Positions 9,701 through 18,226 of a stretch of DNA of 64,000 nt are shown in pieces (within the stretch, counting starts at the first letter, position 1; each line of letters begins with the position of its first letter). The position numbers and the translations under genes are program-made. The notes under the pieces are model-generated. The model saw nothing but the letters and a program-made list of their open reading frames with translations, did no database searches and had not been told where the DNA came from. Source of the stretch: Listeria booriae (GTDB lineage Bacteria > Bacillota > Bacilli > Lactobacillales > Listeriaceae); contig NZ_JNFA01000025.1 in assembly GCF_000766865.1 (NCBI RefSeq), forward strand, positions 62,001 through 126,000, written 5' to 3'.

Positions 9701-11893
9701 TAATGTAACACGACCAGCTTCGATATCAGTCCATACGCTGTTTGTTGGTTCAGACCAATTAGAACCGTGATTCCATCCCATTAGATTTTTTACGTTGTTG
9801 ATTTCTAGACGTGATTGGTTGGCAACTGTTGCGGAACCATAACCTTTCACAATATGACCCGTTTTAGTTGATGCATTGTTGTTATTTTGACGGAAATCAA
9901 TAAGTTTAGGGCTGTTAAGAACTAGCTTAGAGTTTACTCCGCCACTTAAGTCAAATACAGATGTTGTTGATGATGGATAAAGTGATTCAACATATGCCAT
10001 TGTATCTTTTTGGAATGTTACAACACCGTTTGCTTTTACTGCTGGTTTTGCTGTTTTTGAAGCTGCACGGATGTTAGCTTTAGAGTTAGTAGCGAATGTT
10101 GCAGAGCCTGTAGTGTAGATACCGTAGTCTGCTGCTGCAATTTTAACTGTTGAACCTGTTCCAACGTTAAGTGCTGCTGCTGCGCCACCTTCTTGTCTAA
10201 TACCATCTGTTCCGGATAGGTCATAGCTTGAGTTAGCACCGATGTTAATTGCTGAACCGTAAAGTGAATGAATCGCATGGCTGTTCAATGCTTTAATGAC
10301 AACCGTGTTGTTTTCTCCGAATGTTGTGTTTTTGTATGTGTAGATACCATCGTGGCTAGACGCTGTGATGTTTAAATTAACGTTTTTACCTGTTGATACA
10401 CCTTCACCACTTGTATTTGTAGTCCAGATACCATCTGTGTAACCTTTGATATCCATTGAAGCATCGTCAGCAATTACTACGCCGCCTGCATCAATACCTC
10501 TACCAGCAGAAGATGAGATAGTAGTTTTTGTGTTTGAACCGAAGTTTACACGTGAGTTTCCTGCTGCATAAATTGCTCCAGCTTTTGCTTTTACGTTAAC
10601 TTCTGTGTCGTCACCGAAAATAATTGGTCCGCCAGAGTAGATACCGTAGTCAATACCAGAATCGATATCAATTTTTACGCGATCGCCTGGTGCTTTTGCT
10701 TGGTTAGATACTGAACCGAAGCGGATAGTTGCTGCTCCTGCTGAGTAAATAGCTTTATATTGTGTTCTTAATTTTAGAGATGAACCGTCACCGAATGTGA
10801 TAGATGCATTACCGTAGAAACCATAGCCATTATCACTTACGATATCAACTGCTGCATTTTTACCTACAACGATTGATGCTCCTGTGTTGTATGCATAAAC
10901 GGCAGTACCTGTACCAGTTGCTTTAAGTTTTACGTCATCGCCGATTGTAATGTTTCCAGATACGTAGATACCGTTACCAACATCACCTGATGCTAGTGTT
11001 AAGTCAGCGCCATTTTTAACAACTAATGTTGCTGCTCTTACAGTTCCGTATTTAGATGCTGATTTCAATACTGTGTTTTCACCAATAACAAGGGCACTAG
11101 TTGATACGTCAAATGCGTAACCTTTGCTTGAGTTCATGTTGATATATGCGTTGTCGCCAATACCTACACTACCTGATGAACGAACTTTAACTGCTGTGTT
11201 CAATGCTGATAATTCTTCGATGCGTGTGTTGTCTTCAATAACTAGCTCATCAACGTCCATACCGTATTGATCTGGGCTGACGATTTTATTGTTTGTTCCG
11301 CCGATAGATAGGGATAATTTACCCGATCCACCCATGATCATTCCCCATACTTGTACGTTGTTCGTCAAGTTAACAGTTGGTGCTGCTGCTGAGTTATAAC
11401 CAGTGAATACACCTTTTGTTCCAATGTTCGTGATGCTCAAGTCTTGTACATCAACAATAGAAGTAGAGCGCATAATCATTTGGAAGTTACCAGCAGTTAC
11501 TGCATAGCCGTTACCTTCGATGCGGATGTTGCTGTTGATAGATACGTTACTTGTGAATTGGAAGTTACCAGTGATTTCGATAACGTTGATTGTTGTAGAT
11601 TCTGCTGCTGCTTTAAATTCTGCGAATGTAGAAACTTGTGCGCGTTTCTCTGTTACGCCATTATCTAAAGCTAGTGCTCTTGATTCGATTGCAATTTTGC
11701 TTGCGGCTTGATCAGCTGTTGGCAATGTTGTTGATGCTACATCTTGCCCAGTCGCTTCTGCTGCAAATGATCCTGTTGGTAATACTGTAAATACTTGACT
11801 CGCAATAACTGTAGCTACTAAAAGTGATTTGGCAGCTTTCTTGACCGACGCTTTAGATAAAACGTTAATAGGTCCCTTTTGTTCTAATTTCAT
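6791..11893 (-). CDS. 1700-aa secreted protein: pectate-lyase-like beta-helix, Ig-like modules, eight C-terminal repeats
   Basis: A signal peptide covers about residues 1-45 (KKAAKSLLVATVIASQVF...GSFAAEA). Residues ~80-240 match the Pectate_lyase_5 adhesive domain (FAEFKAAAESTTINVIEITG, IRIEGNGYAVT). From ~240 to ~690 runs a repetitive right-handed-beta-helix-like region with recurring 'NSKGYAFDVS / YGIYSGGP' steps. Residues ~770-930 hold two Big_6-like modules (VTGTGTPGN, VTGKGEPNK), ~934-1007 a DUF5011 domain, and ~1008-1700 eight ~86-aa Big_15-type repeats, each with GTI/VTANDFTIG...YVKG...TGDV...QYYAK. The start has AAGGAG upstream. No LPXTG, WxL, GW or LysM anchor is seen, so attachment is unexplained. 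Probably an adhesin or matrix protein. Confidence 0.85.
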   Translation of the reverse strand: MKLEQKGPINVLSKASVKKAAKSLLVATVIASQVFTVLPTGSFAAEATGQDVASTTLPTADQAASKIAIESRALALDNGVTEKRAQVSTFAEFKAAAESTTINVIEITGNFQFTSNVSINSNIRIEGNGYAVTAGNFQMIMRSTSIVDVQDLSITNIGTKGVFTGYNSAAAPTVNLTNNVQVWGMIMGGSGKLSLSIGGTNNKIVSPDQYGMDVDELVIEDNTRIEELSALNTAVKVRSSGSVGIGDNAYINMNSSKGYAFDVSTSALVIGENTVLKSASKYGTVRAATLVVKNGADLTLASGDVGNGIYVSGNITIGDDVKLKATGTGTAVYAYNTGASIVVGKNAAVDIVSDNGYGFYGNASITFGDGSSLKLRTQYKAIYSAGAATIRFGSVSNQAKAPGDRVKIDIDSGIDYGIYSGGPIIFGDDTEVNVKAKAGAIYAAGNSRVNFGSNTKTTISSSAGRGIDAGGVVIADDASMDIKGYTDGIWTTNTSGEGVSTGKNVNLNITASSHDGIYTYKNTTFGENNTVVIKALNSHAIHSLYGSAINIGANSSYDLSGTDGIRQEGGAAAALNVGTGSTVKIAAADYGIYTTGSATFATNSKANIRAASKTAKPAVKANGVVTFQKDTMAYVESLYPSSTTSVFDLSGGVNSKLVLNSPKLIDFRQNNNNASTKTGHIVKGYGSATVANQSRLEINNVKNLMGWNHGSNWSEPTNSVWTDIEAGRVTLASKNGTVTTNYYGGPVTGINGFNLFDYTRLSTEGSSAIARPVVSPIYVGAKTVTGTGTPGNDVVVTFPNGTTAKATVGPDGKWTVNVPAGVNLAKDQSVVTYQTNGVNDSANVTTKVQQDLSVPGTPDVDKVKEGDKVVTGKGEPNKEITITLPDGSKVTGTTDDKGDFSIAIPEQKEDAVLSVTQKGDNGLEGNPAVVIVESNQKPVITADDQTFRVGDSFDPLADVTAKDKEDGDLTADIKVLSNNVDMNKVGSYTVRYAVTDSDGNTTELSVTIKVIAATAGTITANDFTIGTDNYVKGALTGDVAKAYLEVNGTQLTTINVSGSSYQYYAKTAILDPADKVFIVALDANGKVLQKTEVKVNAKATTGTITAADFTIGADNYVKGNLTGDVAKAQLEVNGTKLTMITVSGSTYQYYAKNNITKATDDVYIVAYDAAGKELQRTKVNVIKATAGTITANDFTIGTDNYVKGALTGDVVKAQLEVNGTKLTAIDVSGSSYQYYAKNNIKQPTDQVYIIGYDASGKELQRTKVNVKAATVTAGTITPDKFTLGTDAYVKGTFTGDVAKVSLTVNGTVYQTINTPTSPFQYYAKANIKNVTDIVVVTAYDATGKVLDTKPVTVTTDNGQAGTITANSFKLGKDSYVTGTLTGDVAKVELQVNGAPGQKIDVSGSTYQYYAKSKILSATDDVKVVAYNSAGIVVNIKSVAISTTDGTVVANDFTVGTDSYVTGTLTGDVTRIALKVDGVLKSGIPATAGAFQYYAKSLITSATNSVEVIAYDATGAELSTATVKINKQAPVVTAGTVTPTAYKIGTNTYVEGTYTGDVAKVALEVNGSLQNAIPATNGVIRYYAGALITNASDVVNVKVYDAAGKLLDSKPVTINAATGTVAAADVKVGDSYLNGTATGDVYKVALKVNGTVQTSVAIVQADGSYRYYIKALNLKSTDDVQVIGYDNKGNEISTSNVTIAD
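6797..8869 (-). repeat. Eight tandem ~86-codon repeats in the surface protein
   Basis: Each unit begins near GTITANDFTIGTDNYVKG and contains TGDVAKxxLEVNGT and QYYAK. Units 1-3 (high coordinates) are nearly identical at DNA level, while units 6-8 near the C-terminus have diverged, which suggests recent duplication of the inner units. Confidence 0.85.
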
Positions 11894-13002
11894 GTTTATT
11901 TTTCTCCTTCTTCCTTCAAAATGTCTATTTGTCTATTTGCTTCCCTACGTGAAACGAGCTGTCTTCACATAATAAACACCCCCTATAGTAGATACAAAAT
12001 GTAGTATTTCTATATTAAATCAAAAATATAGAATTATCCGTATAAAACATTATTTATTGGATTGGATAATCTACGTTTTGTATTTTCCGCAAAAGCAAAT
12101 GTTTCTTTAGTGCTGTTACGAATTATATCACAATATTTTTTGCCTACTTTTCGATATTTTCCTTTGTAAATCAAGAGTTTAGAGAAAAAGAAATGTAGTT
12201 GGGTGATATATCCAACCAAAAAAGTAAACTGTTTTACTTTTAGGTGTCTTGGGTGAAATCTTTGTTAAATTTAGCAAAATGCAAGTATGAATGTTTTAAA
12301 AATTCTGATTTAATATTTTCAGGAAAGCTTTATCATGTGCTTTCATTTGGTAAATACTATATATCCTATGCAACCATGCGCTTCTTCTCTGAAAGTATTT
12401 TTATTAATAGTAAATATTTTCATAGCTTTCTTACATTGTTTCAGCTCGTTCTTTCTCAGATCAATTATTTTTTTCTAGTTATTGATCTCATTTGGTACTG
12501 TTTTTTTGGTAACAAATTTCACTTAATTTTTGTTCTAGTTGTGCTTAAAATACTTATTTTGTGAATTTGTCATTGGTTTGGTGTGAACTGGTCTTGCTTC
12601 GTGTGTGAGAACTGAACTTACACCAAGAACAATTCTATCTTGCTGCCGCGGTTAGTTTGGCATCACCTCCTTTACATTGGGTGTATTTCTTTTTAGCGGG
12701 TGTGCTAGGTCTTGCTTTAGTTTTGGAATTTGATTTGTTTTTTTGTGGGGAGTCTGGGTGTTTTTGTTTGAAGGCGAGTATTTTGGGATACTCTTTTGGA
12801 AGGGAGGCTTGTGGGTGGTATGGAGCTCTTCATACCTTGGTGCCTCTTACACATATAACAATACTATAAAAAGAGGTGAAATTAGGCATATTCTCAAAAA
12901 CTTCTTTATCTCGGAATTTTTTGATTTGATGCTTGTCTTAAAACATGACAAATGCGGATTATGATGCTATATTGAGCTTGAAGAAAAAAGGAGTGCGTTT
13001 CG
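11894..13002. other. Gene-poor 1.1-kb spacer between divergent surface-protein and regulator genes
   Basis: Short frames exist here, but none has a convincing ribosome site plus a recognisable protein. The DNA is T-rich on the plus strand. Visible structure: an AT dyad at 12008-12033 (TTCTATATT / AATATAGAA) in the promoter zone of the surface protein; a TTGGTGT / ACACCAA inverted repeat around 12571-12623; a hairpin GGTATG-CATACC at 12817-12836; and AAGGAG just before the regulator start. It probably holds both promoters and a long leader for the regulator. Confidence 0.5.
12008..12033. promoter_or_regulatory. AT-rich 9-bp dyad upstream of surface-protein gene
   Basis: TTCTATATT and its exact complement AATATAGAA are separated by 8 bases, about 115 bases upstream of the 1700-aa gene. 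Candidate operator or hairpin; an Mga-type regulator is encoded nearby. Confidence 0.3.
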
Positions 13003-14466
13003 ATGAAAAACTTAGTAATAGCCTCAGAATATCGGAAGTTACGCTTGTTGCACATCTTATTTACAGCCGATGCCAACTACACAAAAAAAGAGCTTGCGGA
13101 GATGTTGCATTGTTCTGTGAAGACGCTAGATACGGATATTAAAGGGTTGCAAGAGATTTTTGAACCGCATATTGCGCATGTGTATGAAAATGAGTACTAT
13201 GTGTTGCTTGATGTTGGGGAGCAAGTGAATTTTACTTATCTATATGCAGCAACGGTTAGTAATTCTTATCTTTATTTGATTTCTAAGGATATTTTTGAAG
13301 GGCAGCATTTGTCTTTGACTGAATGGGCAGAGGCGAATTTCAATAGTTTGCCGACGACGTATCGACGGATTAAGCAGATTGATACGTATTTGGCGGAAAG
13401 TCGGTTAGTGCTTGAGACGACACCACTAGATATTAAAGGGACGGAGATTCGGTTACGCTTTTTCTATTTCCAGGTGTATAGCCGGACTTATCCGTATACG
13501 AAATGGCCGTTTCCTGATATGCCGTACGAGCGAATTAATGCTTTTATCAAAAGTGTGGAACGTTGTTTCGGCATTTATTTTTCTTTATCGGCGCGAATGA
13601 ATTATGCGATTGCGATTGCGGTTTGTTTAACTCGTTTCAAGCAAGGTTATCGGTATGTTATGTCGGATGATGATGCACAAATTTGGGCGACTTTGGCTGA
13701 TACACAGCGCGAATTTTTTCCGGTGGATCATGCTATTTTAGATGAACTTGCTGGAAAACCGCTACCGCAAAGTGAGCAGTTTATTAATGTGTTAATGTGC
13801 TTTTGGACGCATTTTTCGTATGTAGACGAGGGGCAAGCTAATAGTCGTATTAAGTATGGAAGAAAAGACACGCCTGAAAAATTTAAGTTAGCGTCGGAAT
13901 TAGCTACTTTGTTGGCGCCTTATCCGATTCGAAATCAGCAACTTATTTTGGCGGAAACGCTTGATTTTCTGTCACGTTTTCTCTTTATTGATAAGGTAAA
14001 TGTGTTGCCTGAGATTCCGTATCCGCATATCGCTCCTGATAAACTCGTATTGAGCAAGCAAATTCGCGATATTTTGACGAAATATGAAACACATCCAAAA
14101 CATCACTACATTCGTTCCAACAAAGCGATGATGGTGAACTATTTGACAAACCTCTATAATGTGATTGTGCAGCAAGAAAAACGGCACCAAATCCTTCATT
14201 TGAAAATTGTTTCGGAGAACGGCTATTTTTGGGAGGAATTTTTGCGGGCTGAGATACGGAAAAACTATTCGGAGGAGCAGATTATCATTTGTGATGAGCT
14301 ACATTCGCATGAACATTTGCAGCACATTGATTTAATCATTAGTGATTTCCCGTTTTATGAGGAAGTAAGTGTGACGACGAATCGGCTTGTTTGGAATATG
14401 CCGCCTACTAAGAAGGACTACGAACAGTTGGATTTGTTTTTGGCGAAGTGGAATGAGAGAGAATAA
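13003..14466 (+). CDS. Mga-type transcriptional regulator
   Basis: 487 aa. The N-terminus carries an HTH of the Mga family (NYTKKELAEMLHCSVKTLDTDIKGLQEIF, about residues 25-53), followed by the long helical Mga/PRD-like middle (TTYRRIKQIDTYLAESRL) and a C-terminal EIIB-like part (VSENGYFWEEF, IIICDELHSH, DLIISDFPFY). AAAGGAG lies 9 bases before the ATG. Members of this family respond to sugar status or surface cues and activate adhesin genes in Gram-positive cocci and Listeria. Here it is flanked by the 1700-aa surface protein and by a convergent WxL protein, so both are likely targets. No PTS phosphorylation-site assignment was attempted. Confidence 0.8.
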   Translation: MKNLVIASEYRKLRLLHILFTADANYTKKELAEMLHCSVKTLDTDIKGLQEIFEPHIAHVYENEYYVLLDVGEQVNFTYLYAATVSNSYLYLISKDIFEGQHLSLTEWAEANFNSLPTTYRRIKQIDTYLAESRLVLETTPLDIKGTEIRLRFFYFQVYSRTYPYTKWPFPDMPYERINAFIKSVERCFGIYFSLSARMNYAIAIAVCLTRFKQGYRYVMSDDDAQIWATLADTQREFFPVDHAILDELAGKPLPQSEQFINVLMCFWTHFSYVDEGQANSRIKYGRKDTPEKFKLASELATLLAPYPIRNQQLILAETLDFLSRFLFIDKVNVLPEIPYPHIAPDKLVLSKQIRDILTKYETHPKHHYIRSNKAMMVNYLTNLYNVIVQQEKRHQILHLKIVSENGYFWEEFLRAEIRKNYSEEQIIICDELHSHEHLQHIDLIISDFPFYEEVSVTTNRLVWNMPPTKKDYEQLDLFLAKWNERE

Positions 14467-14505
14467 AAAACACGAGAGTCCGCAAAAATGGATTCTCGTG
14501 TTTTT
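14466..14505. terminator. Bidirectional terminator
   Basis: AAAAACACGAGA...TCTCGTGTTTTT hairpin with A/T runs on both sides, placed between the convergent regulator and WxL genes. Confidence 0.85.
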
Positions 14506-14515
14506 GATGTTCCTA

Positions 14516-15241
14516 TTATGCTGGTGTGTCTGTTAGTTCCCATGTTAATGTTGCTTCGTATTTGCCTGGAACCTTCGATGTTTTACCTGGAACGCTTAAT
14601 GTAATACTTTCTGCTGCTTCTTGGTTATCGGCACCGAACATTTCAACCCATGTTCCCATACCTTCGTTTTCTTCTGCATTCATAACGTCAGAAGCAATTC
14701 CTTCTGGGTTTAATGCAAAATCAGATACTTCTGGTGCATCGCTTTCTGATGCGGAATTCACTGTTGGGTTAGTGAAAGCAAGAACGGCACCTGTTAATTC
14801 AGAACCACCATTTGTGAATTGACCATCTTGTTTTACTGTTAAATGCCAACCAGCGTTAGAACCACGGTTATCTGTTACTTGCACAAAGTTCGGTACATCT
14901 TTAATTGTTTCGTCTACACCAACTTTGATTTGATCCAGTTGCGCTTTATATACTTCGTTGTTACCGGAGATTTTTTGTTCACCGAAATGGATATTGGAGA
15001 TATAATCGATACTTAGAGGACCTGCAGTACCAGCGGGGTGATCGGGGTCAACGGGAGTGATTGGACCTGGACCATCTGGATCTGTCGGGTCAACAGGATT
15101 CGTAATTGTGTCATTAGGTATGAAGTTCACATCTGCCTTAGAACCTAGTGTTCCGCCGTCTGCCGCCAAAGCGTGCGTTCCTGTTCCTGCTAATGTTGCA
15201 ACTGTGACCATGCCAATAATTGCGAATTTTGTTAATTTCAT
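14516..15241 (-). CDS. WxL-domain cell-surface protein
   Basis: 241 aa. Signal peptide of about 27 residues (KLTKFAIIGMVTVATLAG...HALAA), a Pro/Asp-rich linker (NPVDPTDPDGPGPITPVD), then a WxL domain with the first motif SNAGWHLTV and the distal motif ATLTWELTDTP right before the stop. WxL domains bind peptidoglycan non-covalently. No DUF916 partner gene is adjacent, unlike complete WxL clusters, so this is a solitary WxL protein. It converges on the Mga-type regulator gene. Length and layout match small WxL proteins of Listeria and Enterococcus. Confidence 0.9.
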   Translation of the reverse strand: MKLTKFAIIGMVTVATLAGTGTHALAADGGTLGSKADVNFIPNDTITNPVDPTDPDGPGPITPVDPDHPAGTAGPLSIDYISNIHFGEQKISGNNEVYKAQLDQIKVGVDETIKDVPNFVQVTDNRGSNAGWHLTVKQDGQFTNGGSELTGAVLAFTNPTVNSASESDAPEVSDFALNPEGIASDVMNAEENEGMGTWVEMFGADNQEAAESITLSVPGKTSKVPGKYEATLTWELTDTPA

Positions 15242-15374
15242 GTTATCAATTCCTTCTCTCGTGTATTATTTTTCTTACATACCAAGAATACTACGAGAAA
15301 AGTGAAAAACACGCGTAATGTCAAAAGTTACTCCAATTAAGAAAAAAATGAAAAACTGGATTTCCTTCCTATTA

Positions 15375-16406
15375 TTATATTAATTTAAATTTCGCCATAC
15401 TATCGACCGATGCTAAAATGACTTCCTCATTCGTTGAAATCGGTTGCCAGCCCAGCATTTGTTTCGCTTTATCGTTCTTCACATTGCGATTCATGACGTG
15501 CATTAATAGGCCTTCTTTTGCTTGTTTGTTCACTAAAGCCGCTGTGCGGAGTGCCGCGTTTGGAAGTTTTTTCGTCGAGACATTATGAGCGATTTGTGGG
15601 CGTTTTGCTTTTAGTAGTTCGGCAATTTCTTGTAGTGATGTTTGGCCGTCTGCTGAGGCAATAAAGCGTTCGCCGTTAGCTTCCGGTGTTAGCATTGCGC
15701 GAATATGAATGTCTGCAACATCACGAACGTCAACGATATTCAGCGGGATTTCAGGAATGCGTTTCATCGATCCGTTCAATAAATTATTGATGAGCATGAA
15801 GCTACCCGAAATATGTTCACTTAATGAAGGGCCAAAAATAGCAACTGGATTCACCGTCGCAAATTCCAACGTAGTATCTGGTTGATTTACAAAATCCCAT
15901 GCTGCGCGTTCCGCCAATAATTTCGATTTTTCATAAATAGATAAGCCCGCCGCATTTTCGTCCGTCCAGTCTTCCTCCGTCGTTACGACACCCGTCCCAG
16001 CTTTTTTACTAAACCCAACAGCGCCAAAATTAGACGTCATCACAACGCGGGTCACGTTCATTTTTTGGGCTGCTTTTAGAATTCTTGTAATCCCTTCTAC
16101 CGCTGGCCGAATTGCTTCTTCTTCACTTTCAGGCTCGTGAAAGAAAACCGGTGAAGCCACGCTAAACACGTAATCGCGGTCCTCCATTGCTTCTTCCCAA
16201 TTACGGTCTTCCGATAAATCTGCTTCAATAAATGACAACTGCTCCAAGTTTTGAACGCCATTTTCTTTTAAAGTTTCTATAATCATGTCTTTTTTCTTCA
16301 TCGAACGCAACGTTGTTTTCACGTCATATCCTTTTTGTAGTAATTGCAAAAGAATGTGTACCCCGACAAAACCTGTTCCACCCGTAACTAAAATTTTATG
16401 ATTCAT
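15375..16406 (-). CDS. NAD(P)-dependent extended SDR, aldehyde reductase family
   Basis: 343 aa starting at MNHKILVTGGTGFVG; GGAGG lies 8 bases before this ATG, whereas an upstream ATG at 16421 overlaps that site. The glycine-rich TGGTGFVG is the Rossmann loop; YEKSK holds the catalytic Tyr-X3-Lys, and SNFGAVG the upstream Ser. Family relatives (dihydroflavonol-4-reductase-like, YcsN/methylglyoxal reductase-like) reduce aldehydes or ketones with NADPH. The gene is divergent from a MerR regulator, and its promoter has the stretched 19-bp spacer expected for MerR control, so it is probably induced by a reactive aldehyde or oxidant. Confidence 0.8.
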   Translation of the reverse strand: MNHKILVTGGTGFVGVHILLQLLQKGYDVKTTLRSMKKKDMIIETLKENGVQNLEQLSFIEADLSEDRNWEEAMEDRDYVFSVASPVFFHEPESEEEAIRPAVEGITRILKAAQKMNVTRVVMTSNFGAVGFSKKAGTGVVTTEEDWTDENAAGLSIYEKSKLLAERAAWDFVNQPDTTLEFATVNPVAIFGPSLSEHISGSFMLINNLLNGSMKRIPEIPLNIVDVRDVADIHIRAMLTPEANGERFIASADGQTSLQEIAELLKAKRPQIAHNVSTKKLPNAALRTAALVNKQAKEGLLMHVMNRNVKNDKAKQMLGWQPISTNEEVILASVDSMAKFKLI

Positions 16407-16452
16407 TTTATTTTCCTCCAATTTGTGTTTCGATTTCTTTTGAACTATACTT

Positions 16453-16483
16453 AGTGTAAATCCTAAACCATGGTCGAGGTCAA
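16453..16483 (-). promoter_or_regulatory. MerR-type promoter with 19-bp spacer and dyad
   Basis: On the minus strand TTGACC (16478-16483) and TACACT (16453-16458) are separated by 19 bases. The spacer contains the dyad CCTAAACCATGGTCGAGG at 16462-16479, centred on CCATGG. This is the layout MerR activators require. Confidence 0.75.
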
Positions 16484-16510
16484 ACTTTTTTTGAAAAGGA
16501 GTTTTTAAAA

Positions 16511-16954
16511 ATGTATCAAACTTACTCTATTAAAGACGTTGCGGCGTATTTTGATATTTCCATTTCATCGATTCGCTTCTACGACAAGAACGGTTTACTA
16601 CCTTTTGTTTCCAAAAACGAATCTGGTCATCGCGTATTTACCGAATCCGACATGAATTTCATCCATACGATTTGTTGTCTCAAAAATACCGGTATGCCTA
16701 TAAAAGACATTAAGCGCTACATCCAGCTTTGTATGAACGGCCCGAACTCGATCAGCGAGCGCAAAACCATGCTCCAAGAACATAAAGCACACGTCCTCCG
16801 CGAACAAGAGAAATTGCAAGAAAACCTCAAAGAAATCGACATCAAAATTGCGCGCTACGACTCCAAAGATGCAACATCGATTATCCAAGCGCAAATCCAA
16901 TACGTCACCGCAGAAAAGAAAGCACATGATATGCCAAACCCATTCCATGTATAA
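16511..16954 (+). CDS. MerR-family transcriptional regulator
   Basis: 147 aa. The N-terminal winged HTH is clear (YSIKDVAAYFDISISSIRFYDKNGLLPF...GHRVFTESD, residues 5-50), followed by a long dimerisation helix (RKTMLQEHKAHVLREQEKLQENLKEIDIKIARY). No conserved metal-binding Cys cluster is visible; the two Cys (ICCLKN) lie in the DNA-binding domain. It resembles the AdhR/YfmP group that responds to aldehydes. AAAGGAG lies upstream. Divergent to the SDR reductase, it most likely controls that gene through the promoter at 16453-16483. Confidence 0.85.
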   Translation: MYQTYSIKDVAAYFDISISSIRFYDKNGLLPFVSKNESGHRVFTESDMNFIHTICCLKNTGMPIKDIKRYIQLCMNGPNSISERKTMLQEHKAHVLREQEKLQENLKEIDIKIARYDSKDATSIIQAQIQYVTAEKKAHDMPNPFHV

Positions 16955-16998
16955 AAAAATCCATGATACGCCATTTCCCGGCTGCATCATGGATTTTT
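16955..16998. terminator. Bidirectional terminator
   Basis: AAAAATCCATGAT...ATCATGGATTTTT hairpin between the convergent MerR and transporter genes. Confidence 0.85.
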
Positions 16999-17005
16999 CG
17001 TTCGA

Positions 17006-17869
17006 TTATGCTTTTGTCAGACCGATAAGTACGCCGCCAATAACGACTAAAATAACACCGATAATCACAAATATAAGCTCTTTCTTCGTCTTGCGTTCGC
17101 CGAGTAGCAAAATCGCGCCAAGCGTTGAAATAACAACACCCAATTGCGATAAAGAAAACCCAGTCGCCACACCAACAAGACTATTCGCATAAAGCATCGC
17201 CACATTCCCCGACGCCCAAAGCACACCCGGAATAATAAGCAACGCCGTTTTTTTCACGAATCTGCTTTCCGTATCTTCCTTGCTCCGCGCTGTCATCACC
17301 AGTGCTGCTACAACCATTCCGACCGCCTGAGGCAAAATCGCGTCGAAGCCATTGATTGAAAACCCTTGAATAATAACAACATATCCGATATATCCTAAAG
17401 AAGAAATAACTAACACGACGAGTCCACTATTTAATTTTGACTCCCCAGAATTATCTTTTTCTGCATACGATGTCATGAAAATACCGATAATAATAAGTGC
17501 TAAAGCAATGAAACCGAGCGTAATTCGAAACGCCGTATCCCATTCATGAAAAAGTAAAACACCAAACAATGTCGTTCCTACAAGTTGCATCCCCGTTGAA
17601 ATCGGCATCGCTTTTGAAACACCAATCAACTTAAAGGATTTGAGCTGAAACATTTGTCCAACCGCCCATAAACACCCTGTAATAAAACTAATAACCAGCG
17701 TCTCCATCGTGTACTTAGGATCTGTAAACGCCAATGCAATACACGCAAAAACAAGCGCTCCAAAAGTAATCCCCATCGTCTGTTGTCTTGTCGTACCGCC
17801 AATCTTTGTAATCAATAGCGGCATAATTCCCCACATCAACGCAGGTATTAGCGCAATTAAAATATTCAT
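17006..17869 (-). CDS. GRP/GlcU-family sugar uptake transporter
   Basis: 287 aa with about ten hydrophobic helices and almost no loops, the size and pattern of the drug/metabolite superfamily GRP (GlcU, ribose transporter RbsU) branch. The start [25 protein letters not shown] and the [22 protein letters not shown] and [24 protein letters not shown] repeats are the characteristic internal duplication. Known members import glucose or ribose by proton symport. It stands alone: convergent with merR and followed on the 5' side by a 350-base spacer. The substrate cannot be told from the sequence. Confidence 0.8.
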   Translation of the reverse strand: MNILIALIPALMWGIMPLLITKIGGTTRQQTMGITFGALVFACIALAFTDPKYTMETLVISFITGCLWAVGQMFQLKSFKLIGVSKAMPISTGMQLVGTTLFGVLLFHEWDTAFRITLGFIALALIIIGIFMTSYAEKDNSGESKLNSGLVVLVISSLGYIGYVVIIQGFSINGFDAILPQAVGMVVAALVMTARSKEDTESRFVKKTALLIIPGVLWASGNVAMLYANSLVGVATGFSLSQLGVVISTLGAILLLGERKTKKELIFVIIGVILVVIGGVLIGLTKA

Positions 17870-18226
17870 CTAACAAGCTCCTCCCATTTTCTCACAAGCT
17901 AGCGAATCATGATCTCTCCAGTGATTATCCCACAATCCGCGCCATCTGTCGACAAGTCTACTTCCTACCTCTCACATTATAATAGATGAAAGGCGTTTCA
18001 TAGCAACTCTTAAAAAAAATACAATTTTGTACATTTAATCACTATTATGTGAAGAATAGCACGCCTACAATGGCTCTACTTAACAAGTTGGTCCATCAAA
18101 TTTGTCTAAATTCCGAACAATGCCTAATTCTAGAATAAAGTTTCAGTTTTCCCTTGCTAATTAAAACAATTTGTATTAGAATATATGTTCGTGCTGGGTT
18201 TGCAACACACAAAAAGGAGGTCTATA
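17870..18226. other. Intergenic region with promoter for ABC pair
   Basis: No gene seen. On the plus strand TTGCTA (18154-18159) and TAGAAT (18177-18182) are spaced 17 bases apart and lie about 45 bases before the ABC gene. No MarR-type regulator gene is next to the exporter. Confidence 0.55.

Noticed and set aside
12244-12564. 106-codon hydrophobic frame on the plus strand in the surface-protein spacer
   Set aside because: No ribosome site, composition reflects T-rich DNA, and no family resemblance.
12657-12690. AAAGGAGGTG followed by ATG on the minus strand near 12670
   Set aside because: The frame stops after three codons (ATG CCA AAC TAA), so it is not a gene, though it may be a remnant.
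18185-18226. Longer start for the first ABC subunit
   Set aside because: AAGGAGG lies just before the internal ATG 18227, so the upstream frame is leader sequence.
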